A DNA stretch of 64,000 bases from Sulfurospirillum multivorans DSM 12446 (GTDB taxonomy: Bacteria > Campylobacterota > Campylobacteria > Campylobacterales > Sulfurospirillaceae), in contig NZ_CP007201.1 in the NCBI RefSeq assembly GCF_000568815.1, positions 2,241,654 through 2,305,653 of the forward strand. Reading direction: 5' to 3'. Positions 55,761 through 64,000 of the stretch are shown here, piece after piece. Made by a program: the position numbers and the translations under genes. How positions within the stretch are numbered: position 1 is the first letter of the stretch; the number at the start of each line of letters is the position of its first letter. The notes beneath the pieces are model-generated. The model saw only the letters and a program-made list of their open reading frames with translations, was not told the origin of the DNA and did no database searches.

Positions 55761-56417
55761 ATGTCCAAAGTTCATAAATTCGTTATTACCAATCCCGATA
55801 TGTGTATTGCCTGTAATGCCTGTATGAAAACATGTATTAAACATGCCTACATGCGTGGCAAACTCTCCAAGAAAAGACTCGATGTGCTTACACTAGAGAG
55901 CGGGAAAATGCCCAACCAGTGTCGTCAATGTGACGATGCGCCGTGTGCCAATGTCTGCCCAACCGGTGCACTTCGTATCGCCAATGCGTGTGTTGAGCTG
56001 TGTGAAGAGATTTGCATCGGCTGTAAGCTCTGTACGATTGCCTGCCCTTATGGTGCGATCAACATCGATGCAGAGTTTCCCCCTTCTATTATCGAAGAAG
56101 TAGAGCGCCACCTAGAAGCAGGTTGCATCAGTGGGCTCAAAAGCATTGCCATCAAATGCGATATGTGCGATGGTATCGAAAGTGGACCTGCCTGTGTAAG
56201 TGTCTGTCCAACGGGTGCACTGGTGATGATTGACCCAGTGCTAGGTGAGTGCAAATTTGGCAAAAAAATCAAAGGCGATCTGGCACCTTTTTTAAAAGCA
56301 GTTGTACCGGATGTTACGTTTGAAAACATTCCTGCACCTGAGGTGAAAAAGCCTAAAGAGCCTAAACCTGCGCCGACCCCTACGGAAACGTCAGAAACCA
56401 ATCAAGAGGAAGCATAA
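55761..56417 (+). CDS. hyfA: Hydrogenase-4 iron-sulfur subunit A (HycB-like)
   Basis: A 218-residue ferredoxin-like electron carrier with four cysteine groups: CIACNACMKTCIKHAY, CRQCDDAPCANVCPTGAL, CIGCKLCTIACPYGA and CDMCDGIESGPACVSVCP. These bind up to four [4Fe-4S] clusters. The tail is Pro/Glu-rich. By family it links an electron donor such as formate dehydrogenase to the hydrogenase. It opens the operon, and its stop overlaps the hyfB start by one base. Confidence 0.88.
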   Translation: MSKVHKFVITNPDMCIACNACMKTCIKHAYMRGKLSKKRLDVLTLESGKMPNQCRQCDDAPCANVCPTGALRIANACVELCEEICIGCKLCTIACPYGAINIDAEFPPSIIEEVERHLEAGCISGLKSIAIKCDMCDGIESGPACVSVCPTGALVMIDPVLGECKFGKKIKGDLAPFLKAVVPDVTFENIPAPEVKKPKEPKPAPTPTETSETNQEEA

Positions 56418-58357
56418 TGCAAACAATATACACTCTCTTTTTGTTAACCTCCCTTCTTTCCCTAGCTCTTTACAAAAAACCACTCCTTGCCCAAAAGATA
56501 GGATTTGGTTTGTCCAGTCTCATTTCACTTTATGCAGCGATCTTTTTCTTCTCTCATCTTGGTGAAACGATGACATGGCAATTACCGGGGAATTTTATCA
56601 GTTCACCTCTTTTTAGACTGGATTCAATTGAAATGTTCTTTAGCTTTTTGGTAAGTTTAATTGCGTTTGCAGTTTCACTTTTTAGCTTTGATTATGCGAA
56701 GTTCTATGAGAAGAAAGCAAATTTAGCCGTTTTTGCTTCGTTGTTTAACGCGTTTATTCTCTCCATGCTCTTAGTCATTGCAAGCGATAATGTCTTCTCG
56801 TTTATGCTTTTATGGGAAATGATGACATTAATATCCGCACTTCTGATTTTAATTAACGATGGTGAGGGTGCTGGGAAAAAGGTTATGATTTACCTAGGAA
56901 TTGCCCAAATCGGAGCCTCTTGTTTAATGGTTGCGCTTTTAATTATGGCAAGTTTTGCAGGCAGTTTTGAGTTTAGTAAGTTTGCAGATCTAAACATTGG
57001 TTTTGGCATGAGCATCACACTGTTCACCTTGCTTCTTGTCGGTCTTGGTTCCAAAGCAGGTATGTTTCCTTTTCATGTATGGTTGCCTTTAGCCTACTGC
57101 CAATCTCCATCAAACGCCTCAGCACTGATGAGTGGTGTTATGATCAAAGTAGCCCTCTTTGCGTTTATCAAATTTTCACTCCTTTTGCCACAGTTTGCCC
57201 AGTTTGGGTATATCTTACTCTTCATGGGAGCACTCAGCTGTATCTTTGGAATTATCTATGCACTTGCTTCCAACGACTACAAAGCATCCATCGCGTACAG
57301 TTCATGTGAAAACGTCGGCATCATCTTTTTAGGATTAGGTGGCGCTTTTTATGGACTGGGAATCAATTCCCCAATGATTGCACTGATGGGCTTTATCGCA
57401 GCCTTCTTTCATATTTTGAACCATGCCGTTTTCAAATCACTCCTGTTCATGTTAAGCGGTAATGTCTTCACGGCAACCAAAACACGCGATATGGACGCGC
57501 TTGGCGGACTTCATAAAAAGATGCCTATCACCTCTATCATCTTTTTTGTTGCCGCTATCTCCATCTGTGCACTGCCTCCGCTCAATGGATTTGCAAGTGA
57601 ATGGGTCATCTATAAAACGATGGTGATGGGCGGTATTGATGAAGGTGTTGCATCACGCTTCTTCTTTACACTCGCCATCATCGCTCTTTCCATCACGGGT
57701 GCTATGGCTATTATGGCATTTTCAAAAATGTACGGCTCCGTTTTTTTAGGTATAGCTCGTAATACCAAATGCGTCGAAGAAGCAAAAGAGGTCTCTTTCA
57801 TAAGACTTCTACCACTAGGACTACTCGCAAGTCTTTGTGTGGGAATAGGCATCTTTATGAGTGATGTTGTGGGTATGCTCTCAAAGATTGTTCTAACATT
57901 GATACCCCAAACAAGCCAGAGTGTTTTTGGATTGATCTCCATGCCTATCATTATTATGATTATGCTTCTATGCGCCATCATTCCGTTTGTGTTCCTTTAC
58001 CTCTTAAAGGCAAATCATAAAGAAGTGAGAGTTACCGAGCCATGGGCATGTGGTTTTCTTTACAACAAAAATATGCAAATTGGTTCAAACTCCTTTACGG
58101 GTGATATCCGCAAAGCATTGAGCTTTATTTTGAGACACGAACAAGAGATTAAGATTGATGGGTACTTTTCAAAAGCAGTCTATACGCAAAAAGTCCATGA
58201 CCTCTTTTGGGATAAGCTTTATGCACCCGTGATTCATTCTGTCATGGTGATTGCGGATAAGATAGGTATCTTTCAAAATGGTAGAACCAATCTTTATGCG
58301 GGCTATATCTTGATTTATCTTTGTTTTGTACTCATCTTTGGGTATTACTATCTATAA
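56417..58357 (+). CDS. hyfB: Hydrogenase-4 membrane subunit B (antiporter-like)
   Basis: A 646-residue protein with about fifteen membrane helices, homologous to HycC/HyfB and NuoL/M. LLWEMMTLISALL (Glu in helix 5), SKAGMFPFHVWLPLA and HILNHAVFKSLLFML (Lys/His channel residues) are conserved for proton pumping. A C-terminal cytoplasmic-side motif VTEPWACGF is typical of HyfB. It is the first of several membrane subunits. Confidence 0.92.
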   Translation: MQTIYTLFLLTSLLSLALYKKPLLAQKIGFGLSSLISLYAAIFFFSHLGETMTWQLPGNFISSPLFRLDSIEMFFSFLVSLIAFAVSLFSFDYAKFYEKKANLAVFASLFNAFILSMLLVIASDNVFSFMLLWEMMTLISALLILINDGEGAGKKVMIYLGIAQIGASCLMVALLIMASFAGSFEFSKFADLNIGFGMSITLFTLLLVGLGSKAGMFPFHVWLPLAYCQSPSNASALMSGVMIKVALFAFIKFSLLLPQFAQFGYILLFMGALSCIFGIIYALASNDYKASIAYSSCENVGIIFLGLGGAFYGLGINSPMIALMGFIAAFFHILNHAVFKSLLFMLSGNVFTATKTRDMDALGGLHKKMPITSIIFFVAAISICALPPLNGFASEWVIYKTMVMGGIDEGVASRFFFTLAIIALSITGAMAIMAFSKMYGSVFLGIARNTKCVEEAKEVSFIRLLPLGLLASLCVGIGIFMSDVVGMLSKIVLTLIPQTSQSVFGLISMPIIIMIMLLCAIIPFVFLYLLKANHKEVRVTEPWACGFLYNKNMQIGSNSFTGDIRKALSFILRHEQEIKIDGYFSKAVYTQKVHDLFWDKLYAPVIHSVMVIADKIGIFQNGRTNLYAGYILIYLCFVLIFGYYYL

Positions 58358-58369
58358 AAGGGAGAATAA

Positions 58370-59290
58370 ATGGACTTTTTTTATCTATTATTACAACTTA
58401 TTTCAGCAATACTAGTCGCTCCTCTCTTTGATGGAATTTCAAGGAAACTCAGAGCCAAATTTCAATCAAGAGTGGGACCTAGTATTTTTCAAACCTATCG
58501 TGATCTTTTGAAACTGTTAAAACGGGGTCGTACAAAGTCGCACAGTACAAGCTATATTTATCAAATCGCACCTTATGTACTCTTTGTGAGTGCGGCGGCG
58601 ATGTTTTGTGCTTTACCCATTGCGTATGACATCCGTTCTTCTGTTTTATCACAGTTTTCTGATATCTTTGTCTTGCTCTATTTGGGTGCCCTTTTTCGAT
58701 TTATGTTTATCATTGCAGGTATCGATACCGCCAACCCTTTTGCAGGGGTGAGTGCGAGTAGAGAAGGCACACTTGGTTTTTATACCGAAGAGATTGCCGT
58801 CATTTGTCTTGTCGTTGTCATGATGGGGACAGGAAGCACAAATCTAGCGTATATTACTAACTTAGTGCAAGAGGGTCAATACGGTTATGCTTTTCCTTCG
58901 TTTTCGATTGCAGCCACAGCATTTTTGTGGGTCATGTATGTTGAAACGGGTCGAAAACCTTATGACTTGGCTGAAGCTGAACAAGAGCTCCAAGAGGGTG
59001 TTTTGGGTGAATATTGCGGTAAAGACCTTGCCATCATTGATGTAGCAATACTGCTTAAGCAATTTACGATGCTGGGATTTTTCCTCGTCATTTTTATACC
59101 GTGGAGTTTTGAGAATCCAATTTTATCCTTGATTGCTTTCTTGGCTGAAGTAGGATTTCTTTATGTTATGGGCGTTTTTATCGATAACTTTGGACCAAGG
59201 TTTACGGTCAACAATGGAATAAAAAGAACCATGCTCTTTGCTCTTGCAATTTCATGTACTTCATTATTACTCTATATTATGGGAATATAA
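58370..59290 (+). CDS. hyfC: Hydrogenase-4 membrane subunit C (NuoH-like)
   Basis: A 306-residue membrane protein with about eight helices. SRVGPSIFQTYRDLLKLLKR is the classic NuoH/HycD/HyfC loop, and VETGRKPYDLAEAEQELQEG carries the acidic residues facing the quinone-like cavity. It connects the peripheral hydrogenase arm to the membrane arm. It starts 12 bases after hyfB. Confidence 0.93.
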   Translation: MDFFYLLLQLISAILVAPLFDGISRKLRAKFQSRVGPSIFQTYRDLLKLLKRGRTKSHSTSYIYQIAPYVLFVSAAAMFCALPIAYDIRSSVLSQFSDIFVLLYLGALFRFMFIIAGIDTANPFAGVSASREGTLGFYTEEIAVICLVVVMMGTGSTNLAYITNLVQEGQYGYAFPSFSIAATAFLWVMYVETGRKPYDLAEAEQELQEGVLGEYCGKDLAIIDVAILLKQFTMLGFFLVIFIPWSFENPILSLIAFLAEVGFLYVMGVFIDNFGPRFTVNNGIKRTMLFALAISCTSLLLYIMGI

Positions 59291-59292
59291 CT

Positions 59293-59946
59293 ATGGCAAA
59301 TATTAATATTATTGATGTCGTTGCAGTGTTAATGATGATCACGAGTTTTGCGGTATTTGGTTTAAGACAATACCGTCATAGCATTCAAGCGTATGCACTG
59401 CAAACGCTTTTGTTGGTCATTATCTTTTTGGCTTTATATTTTAAATACGGCACGCATGAACTTCTTATCTGGGCAGGCACCGCTTTTGTGATCAAAGTGC
59501 TCTTTGTGCCTTTATATTTAATGAGCCTCGTCAAAAAACTGGGTCTTGTTGTTGAAGATGAACCCGTGGGTGGGTTTTTTATATCGCCTGTTGTAGCGCT
59601 TAGTTTTTCACTCGCAGTTGCCATGATGCTGTACAAAGTATTTATACATTTTTCACTTTTTCAAGATGTCTTGCCACTTTATGCGGCTTCATTTATCTTT
59701 ATGATGGGTATTTTTGGATTTATTTTGAGAAACTCATTTCTCAAACAAATCCTCTCGTACTGCCTCTTTGAAAATGGCATACACCTAAGCCTAGCGCTTA
59801 TGGCATACAGTTCTCATGAACTTGTTGAGATTGGTATTTTAACCGATGCTATCTTTGCAGTTTTGATTATGAGTGTTTTGGCGAAGCGATTTTATGCCGC
59901 TTATGGAAGTCTTGATACCTCCAAAGCCGTAAATTTAAGGGGATAA
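59293..59946 (+). CDS. hyfE: Hydrogenase-4 membrane subunit E (NuoK-like)
   Basis: A 217-residue membrane protein with about six helices, matching HyfE in length and the NuoK-like part (LSYCLFENGIHLSLALM). The frame is open from 59254, but that lies inside hyfC. The ATG at 59293 is just after the hyfC stop and gives MANINIIDV, so it is preferred. A hyfD gene is missing between C and E. Confidence 0.85.
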   Translation: MANINIIDVVAVLMMITSFAVFGLRQYRHSIQAYALQTLLLVIIFLALYFKYGTHELLIWAGTAFVIKVLFVPLYLMSLVKKLGLVVEDEPVGGFFISPVVALSFSLAVAMMLYKVFIHFSLFQDVLPLYAASFIFMMGIFGFILRNSFLKQILSYCLFENGIHLSLALMAYSSHELVEIGILTDAIFAVLIMSVLAKRFYAAYGSLDTSKAVNLRG

Positions 59947-59947
59947 A

Positions 59948-61417
59948 ATGGATATTTTAGTATTAATACTCACCGTACCTTTTGTTTTTGGCGTGATCAT
60001 GTTTTGCATGCCACTCCATTTTAAGCTCTTACAAAGTCTCCATATCGTTTTAAGTGTGGCTGTTTCTATTCTTTTGCTGAGTGCTGTGGGAAAAGTGGTC
60101 AATGGAGAAGAACTTTCTATTTTTCATAACTATATTTTCTTAGATTCCCTAGGCGCTATCTTTTTATCATTGATTGCAATTACTGGCTTACTGGTCAATG
60201 TCTATGCCACGACCTATATGAAGTGGGAGTTAGAAGATGGACATATCGATATTAAAGAGGTCAAAAACTACTTTGCACTGAGTTTCATCTTTACGTGGAC
60301 AATGAGTTTAAGTGTCGTTTGTAATAACATCGCCTTTATGTGGGCGGCTATTGAAGCAACCACACTCGCTTCGGTGTTTCTTGTAGCGGTTAAAAAAGAT
60401 AAAAAATCCACAGAGAGTGGATACAAATACATCGTTTTATGTAGTATTGGTCTAGCGTTTGCCCTGTATGCAACGATATTACTCTTCTCAGCAGCCAATG
60501 GCAAAATTGATGGTGAAGCAATGCTTTACACCAATCTTCTTGCCAATGCCGCCAACTTAGACAGTGTGGCTTTAAAGCTGGTCTTTATCTTTGCACTCAT
60601 TGGTTTTGGAACAAAAGCGGGACTTGCCCCTACACATACATGGTTACCCGATGTTCACGCAGAGGGTCCTGCACCTACATCGGCTCTACTTTCAGGCATA
60701 CTTTTAAAATGTGCCATGTTAGGGCTTATTCGTTACTATGCCATTGTCGCTAATGGAGTTGGTTTTGACTTTGTTCAAACGGTGATGGTTGTCAGTGGAA
60801 CACTCACTCTTTTTATATCTGCTTTCTTTCTTATTCGTCAACACAATGTCAAGCGTATGTTTGCGTATCACTCGGTAGCCCACATGGGTGTTATCGCGTT
60901 TGGACTAGGAGTCGGTGGCGCTATCGGTCTTTTTGCAGCACTCTTTCACTGTGCGGCGCACTCATTTACCAAAGCGTTAGCTTTTTGTTCAACGGGAAAC
61001 ATTGCTCGAATTTACGGCACCAAAGATATGACGAAGATGGGTGGCATGATACGCATAGCTCCACTTACGGCAGTTTTATTTGGTATTGCCATCTGTTCAT
61101 TGGTTGGTGTTCCTGGATTTGCGATTTTTGTGAGTGAATTTTTGATTTTTAAAGCTGCCGCTATCGGTGAGCAGTACCTTTTGATGGGTATTTTTGCTGT
61201 TGCCTTAGCTATTATTTTTATAGCTGACTTTTCACACTTCTTTTTAGCTTCGTTTGGTAAAGTAGAAGGAGAAGTGGTTCATAATAGTGAGATGAAATTC
61301 AGTGAAAATTTTCCATTGATTGCCTTAGCCATTTTAATTGTAGCATTTGGTATATGGCAATTCGATTCCTTTACGTTTCTTTTAGATGAGAGCGTAAAAA
61401 GTATAATGAAAAAATAG
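59948..61417 (+). CDS. hyfF: Hydrogenase-4 membrane subunit F (antiporter-like)
   Basis: A 489-residue antiporter-type subunit with about fourteen helices. WAAIEATTLASVFLVA (Glu), GFGTKAGLAPTHTWLPDVHA (Lys) and ALFHCAAHSFTKALAF (His/Lys) match HyfF and NuoN/M channel residues. It starts one base after hyfE. With hyfB it gives two pump-like subunits here. Confidence 0.93.
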   Translation: MDILVLILTVPFVFGVIMFCMPLHFKLLQSLHIVLSVAVSILLLSAVGKVVNGEELSIFHNYIFLDSLGAIFLSLIAITGLLVNVYATTYMKWELEDGHIDIKEVKNYFALSFIFTWTMSLSVVCNNIAFMWAAIEATTLASVFLVAVKKDKKSTESGYKYIVLCSIGLAFALYATILLFSAANGKIDGEAMLYTNLLANAANLDSVALKLVFIFALIGFGTKAGLAPTHTWLPDVHAEGPAPTSALLSGILLKCAMLGLIRYYAIVANGVGFDFVQTVMVVSGTLTLFISAFFLIRQHNVKRMFAYHSVAHMGVIAFGLGVGGAIGLFAALFHCAAHSFTKALAFCSTGNIARIYGTKDMTKMGGMIRIAPLTAVLFGIAICSLVGVPGFAIFVSEFLIFKAAAIGEQYLLMGIFAVALAIIFIADFSHFFLASFGKVEGEVVHNSEMKFSENFPLIALAILIVAFGIWQFDSFTFLLDESVKSIMKK

Positions 61418-61425
61418 GACTCAAA

Positions 61426-63165
61426 ATGAAATGCGATAAATTTATAGAAGCTCTAGGAACTAGAGTAAAAATTTCAGAAGTCACCAGGCAATGCGACGAT
61501 CAAGTCACCGCCTTGGTTGAACTAAATGACCTTCCTGAAGCAGTTCGCTTCTTATATTACGATATGGGTGGCTATCTCACGACTATGGTTCCTAATGATG
61601 AGAGAAGCATCAATAAACACTATGCACTCTATTATGCTCTCTCTATGGAGGGTGGAAAAATGTTTGAAGGTGATGAGATAGCGCAAGATGAAAAATGTTT
61701 TGTCACCATCAAAACGCTCATCTCGCCTGATAGCCTTGTTTACCCCTCTGTTACGCCATTGGTTCCTGCTTGTGTTTGGTATGAAAGAGAAGCCTACGAT
61801 ATGTTTGGACTCGTAGCAGAAGGGTTGCCTGATAAAAGGCGTTTGGTACTCAGTGATGATTGGCCAGATGATCTTTTCCCACTACGAAAAGATGCAATGG
61901 ACTACCGATACCGCCCTGATATGAAAGATCATTATATGGAACCTGAATATGAGTTCCTAAGACCTGAAGGCTCAGGAATCATTGACGTGCCTCTAGGACC
62001 TTTGCATATCACGGCTGATGAGCCTGGACATTTTAGACTTTTTTGCGATGGCGATACGATTATTGATGCCGATTATAGACTCTTTTACCAACACAGAGGC
62101 ATGGAAAAACTCGCTGAAAACCGTATGAACTATGACCAGATGGGCTATTTGGCTGAGCGTGTGTGTGGCATCTGTGGTTATGCCCATGCCATTGCGTGTA
62201 TCGAAGCGGCGGAAAAAGCGATCAACTTAGAGATCCCAGCTCGAGCGCAAGCCATTCGTGTGATCTGTTCAGAAATTGAACGTCTCCACAGCCATTTGCT
62301 CAATATCGGACTGGCGTGTGAAGTAACAGGTAACTACAACGCGTTCATGCACATTTTTAGAATCCGTGAATACTCTATGAAACTAGCAGAACTGGTTACG
62401 GGTGGACGAAAAACCTATGGTAACGTGGTTATGGGTGGACTTAGACGCGATATCACCGGCGTTGAGATCAAAGAGAGCTTACGCATCTTACAAATCATCG
62501 AAACACAAGTTGATGAAGTCTGGGATGCTGTTATGGATGACAAACGCCAAATGAGCCGTTGGAAGGGTGTGGGTATCCTTGATAAACAAGTAGCGCGTGA
62601 TTTCTCGCCTGTGGGGCCTAATATCAGAGGAAGTGGAATCAAGCGCGATACCAGATATGACCATCCGTACGACTTTTTCAAACAGATTCAATTTGATGTC
62701 GCGGTTGTTGAAGGTGGCGATGTGTTTGCTAGGGAGATGGTTCGTTATATGGAGCTTAAAAGCTCTGTTTCTATCATTCGTCAATGTTTTGAACTTATGC
62801 CACAAACACAAATCATCGTCGATCCAAAATTCCATGTCAAACCTGAAAACTACGCTTTAGCGTATGTGGAAGCACCAAGGGGAGAGAATGTTCACTGGAT
62901 TATGCAAGGTAGTGCGCAAAAGGTCTTTCGTTGGAGATGTAGGGCTGCTACGTATAATAACTGGCCAAGCCTTCGCTTTCAGTTCCGTGGAAACAATCTT
63001 GCCGATGCCGCCCTCATCGTGTGCAGCTTAGATCCGTGTTATTCGTGTACAGAGCGTGTAACCGTTGTCGATATAAAAAGCAAAAAAAGTAAAATTTTGA
63101 CCAATGACGATTTGAAAAATTTCGCTAGGACACAAAAAGATAGTCCGCTAAAGGATTTAAGATGA
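61426..63165 (+). CDS. hyfG: Hydrogenase-4 large catalytic subunit
   Basis: A 579-residue fusion of NuoC-like (about 1-160) and NuoD-like [NiFe] large subunit parts. RVCGICGYAHA near residue 244 and DPCYSCTERV near residue 540 hold the four nickel-binding cysteines, so hydrogenase activity rather than a complex I role is expected. The C-terminus extends about 30 residues past the last motif without an obvious cleavable peptide, as in HycE-type proteins after maturation sites further on; this deserves a check. It overlaps hyfH by four bases. Confidence 0.93.
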   Translation: MKCDKFIEALGTRVKISEVTRQCDDQVTALVELNDLPEAVRFLYYDMGGYLTTMVPNDERSINKHYALYYALSMEGGKMFEGDEIAQDEKCFVTIKTLISPDSLVYPSVTPLVPACVWYEREAYDMFGLVAEGLPDKRRLVLSDDWPDDLFPLRKDAMDYRYRPDMKDHYMEPEYEFLRPEGSGIIDVPLGPLHITADEPGHFRLFCDGDTIIDADYRLFYQHRGMEKLAENRMNYDQMGYLAERVCGICGYAHAIACIEAAEKAINLEIPARAQAIRVICSEIERLHSHLLNIGLACEVTGNYNAFMHIFRIREYSMKLAELVTGGRKTYGNVVMGGLRRDITGVEIKESLRILQIIETQVDEVWDAVMDDKRQMSRWKGVGILDKQVARDFSPVGPNIRGSGIKRDTRYDHPYDFFKQIQFDVAVVEGGDVFAREMVRYMELKSSVSIIRQCFELMPQTQIIVDPKFHVKPENYALAYVEAPRGENVHWIMQGSAQKVFRWRCRAATYNNWPSLRFQFRGNNLADAALIVCSLDPCYSCTERVTVVDIKSKKSKILTNDDLKNFARTQKDSPLKDLR

Positions 63166-63701
63166 TGAAACTTCTTGATATCAGCAAAAAATACGGTGAA
63201 ATTACCCATAAATATCCGTTTGAACCTTATAAAGTTTCGGATAATTTCAGGGGGAAACCCGCCTATATCTTTGATTTGTGTATTGGCTGTGCGGCGTGTG
63301 GTATAGCATGCCCCTCCAATGCCATAACGGTTCAATTTAACGACGATAAAAGTAAGCTTGTTTGGGAGTTTGACTGTGGACGTTGTATCTTTTGTGGTAG
63401 ATGTGATGAAGTCTGCCCAACAGGTGCGATTAAGCTCAGTGAAGAGTTTGAACTTGCCGTCAAATTTGATAAATCAGCCCTGATTCAAAGAGGCGAACTT
63501 GATACCCAATATTGCACAACCTGTCACAAACCCTTTAGTGCCAAAAGACTGGTGAAGTATAGCTTTGAGTGTTTAAGCAAAGCCAATGTCAGTGAAAAAA
63601 GGCTTGAAGAAGCTAAAAATTATCTGTGTATGTGTCCTACATGTAAAAAAACTGCTACGGTGGCAACCTTTACCAGTGGCAAAGAGATGGTGATAGAATG
63701 A
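63162..63701 (+). CDS. hyfH: Hydrogenase-4 iron-sulfur subunit H (NuoI-like)
   Basis: A 179-residue protein with two [4Fe-4S] motifs, [15 protein letters not shown] and [15 protein letters not shown], plus later cysteine pairs (CTTCH, CMCPTCK) as in HycF/HyfH. The final pair sits in the only palindrome copy of the hyf operon (TACATGTAAAA encoding PTCKK). It bridges electrons between hyfI and the membrane-arm side. It overlaps hyfI by four bases. Confidence 0.92.
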   Translation: MMKLLDISKKYGEITHKYPFEPYKVSDNFRGKPAYIFDLCIGCAACGIACPSNAITVQFNDDKSKLVWEFDCGRCIFCGRCDEVCPTGAIKLSEEFELAVKFDKSALIQRGELDTQYCTTCHKPFSAKRLVKYSFECLSKANVSEKRLEEAKNYLCMCPTCKKTATVATFTSGKEMVIE

Positions 63702-64000
63702 AAACGTATGAAATTCCAAACGAAATCGAACTTGCCAATACGTTAGAGCAAAAACTTGAGCTTTTAAAGCAGATAGGCAGAAGTTTTAGTGTTTTCCGTA
63801 TCGACTGTGGCAGTTGCAATGGCTGTGAAATCGAAATTTTTGCTGCCATTACACCGCTTTGGGATCCTGAGCGCTTTGGTTTTAAACTGGTTGCTAACCC
63901 AAGACATGCCGATATTTTACTCTGTACGGGTCCCGTTACTCGTCAGATGTATTACCCACTTCTTCGTGCTTATGAAGCCACACCTGATCCAAAAATTGTT
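63698..64000 (+). CDS. hyfI: Hydrogenase-4 small subunit I (NuoB-like), partial
   Basis: The first 101 codons of the small subunit, cut by the window end. [16 protein letters not shown] gives the first two cysteines of the proximal [4Fe-4S] cluster, as in HycG/HyfI/NuoB, and [12 protein letters not shown] is the next block. The ATG at 63698 overlaps the end of hyfH (ATGA). Confidence 0.92.
   Translation, partial: MKTYEIPNEIELANTLEQKLELLKQIGRSFSVFRIDCGSCNGCEIEIFAAITPLWDPERFGFKLVANPRHADILLCTGPVTRQMYYPLLRAYEATPDPKIV

Larger units (their letters stand above)
6821..63656. repeat. Dispersed palindrome TTTACATGTAAA, 34 copies of its TACATGTA core
   Basis: By eye, ACATGT starts at 6825, 8555, 10626, 13457, 13633, 13897, 13962, 14535, 14571, 16275, 18825, 21169, 22017, 23232, 26272, 26574, 28453, 30794, 34055, 34424, 35954, 36002, 37223, 38481, 41882, 43948, 44259, 44478, 47328, 47909, 51264, 55532, 55561 and 63649, always as TACATGTA. 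Seventeen are perfect 12-mers and eleven perfect 14-mers CTTTACATGTAAAG. With roughly 43% GC one or two 8-mer copies would be expected. In genes they encode FTCK/TCK or LHVK, or end a gene as YM-stop. Ten are intergenic. None lies in the rRNA operon, tctAB, azgA, or hyfA-hyfG. Confidence 0.9.

Overview
The window reads as chromosomal DNA of a Campylobacterota (epsilonproteobacterial) organism, most likely a Sulfurospirillum-like anaerobe. This rests on the 16S/23S sequence character, futalosine-pathway MqnE, a Csd4/Pgp1-type cell-shape peptidase, a group 4 Hyf-type hydrogenase and a SelW-like selenoprotein. The genus is an inference; no database search was possible.

Layout. 1-4000: an rRNA operon on the minus strand (16S, tRNA-Ile, tRNA-Ala, 5' part of 23S) with its leader. 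4033-6497: a pseudopilin, a GT-C membrane glycosyltransferase and a lone TrpG/PabA amidotransferase. 6836-11626: an lplT-aas-arsR lysophospholipid repair operon and an amidohydrolase. 11713-13376: a HipBA toxin-antitoxin pair. 13497-26406: a citrate fermentation island with citXG-F-E-D-C, an AbrB-type permease, an OprD-like porin, a CitAB-type two-component system and the tripartite tricarboxylate transporter TctABC. 26683-30809: a large hybrid histidine kinase with an HD-GYP response regulator. 30806-37359: an MFS exporter, purine salvage (phosphoribosyltransferase and permease), mqnE, a DUF350 protein, a pentapeptide protein, lone trpB and tRNA-Lys. 37527-55546: glnD, glmS, a heme-type diguanylate cyclase, a radical SAM/HIT pair, a peptidoglycan carboxypeptidase, an EAL-HDOD protein, the selenoprotein, a frameshifted K+ channel with a TrkA-like partner, an AEC permease, a YciH/SUI1 protein, an ABC-F ATPase and a frameshifted GGDEF-EAL protein. 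55761-64000: a hyfABCEFGHI hydrogenase operon that runs off the end.

How it fits together. The citrate island forms a complete uptake-to-cleavage route: porin, TctC/TctAB, citrate lyase, its acetylation ligase and its prosthetic-group enzymes, under CitAB control. Near-identical 24-bp boxes sit 95 and 96 bp upstream of the permease/cit and porin start codons, with a related box upstream of tctC.

The most striking signal is not a gene. The palindrome TTTACATGTAAA is scattered over the window. By eye I count 34 copies of its 8-bp core TACATGTA where base composition predicts one or two. They occur in genes (encoding FTCK or LHVK) and at gene ends, often abutting or supplying a stop codon. None occurs in the rRNA operon, and none in the hyf operon until hyfH. 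This looks like a HIP1-like highly iterated palindrome. A second find is a small SelW/Rdx-like selenoprotein gene with an in-frame UGA that a standard caller would truncate. Motif coordinates may be off by one base in places.
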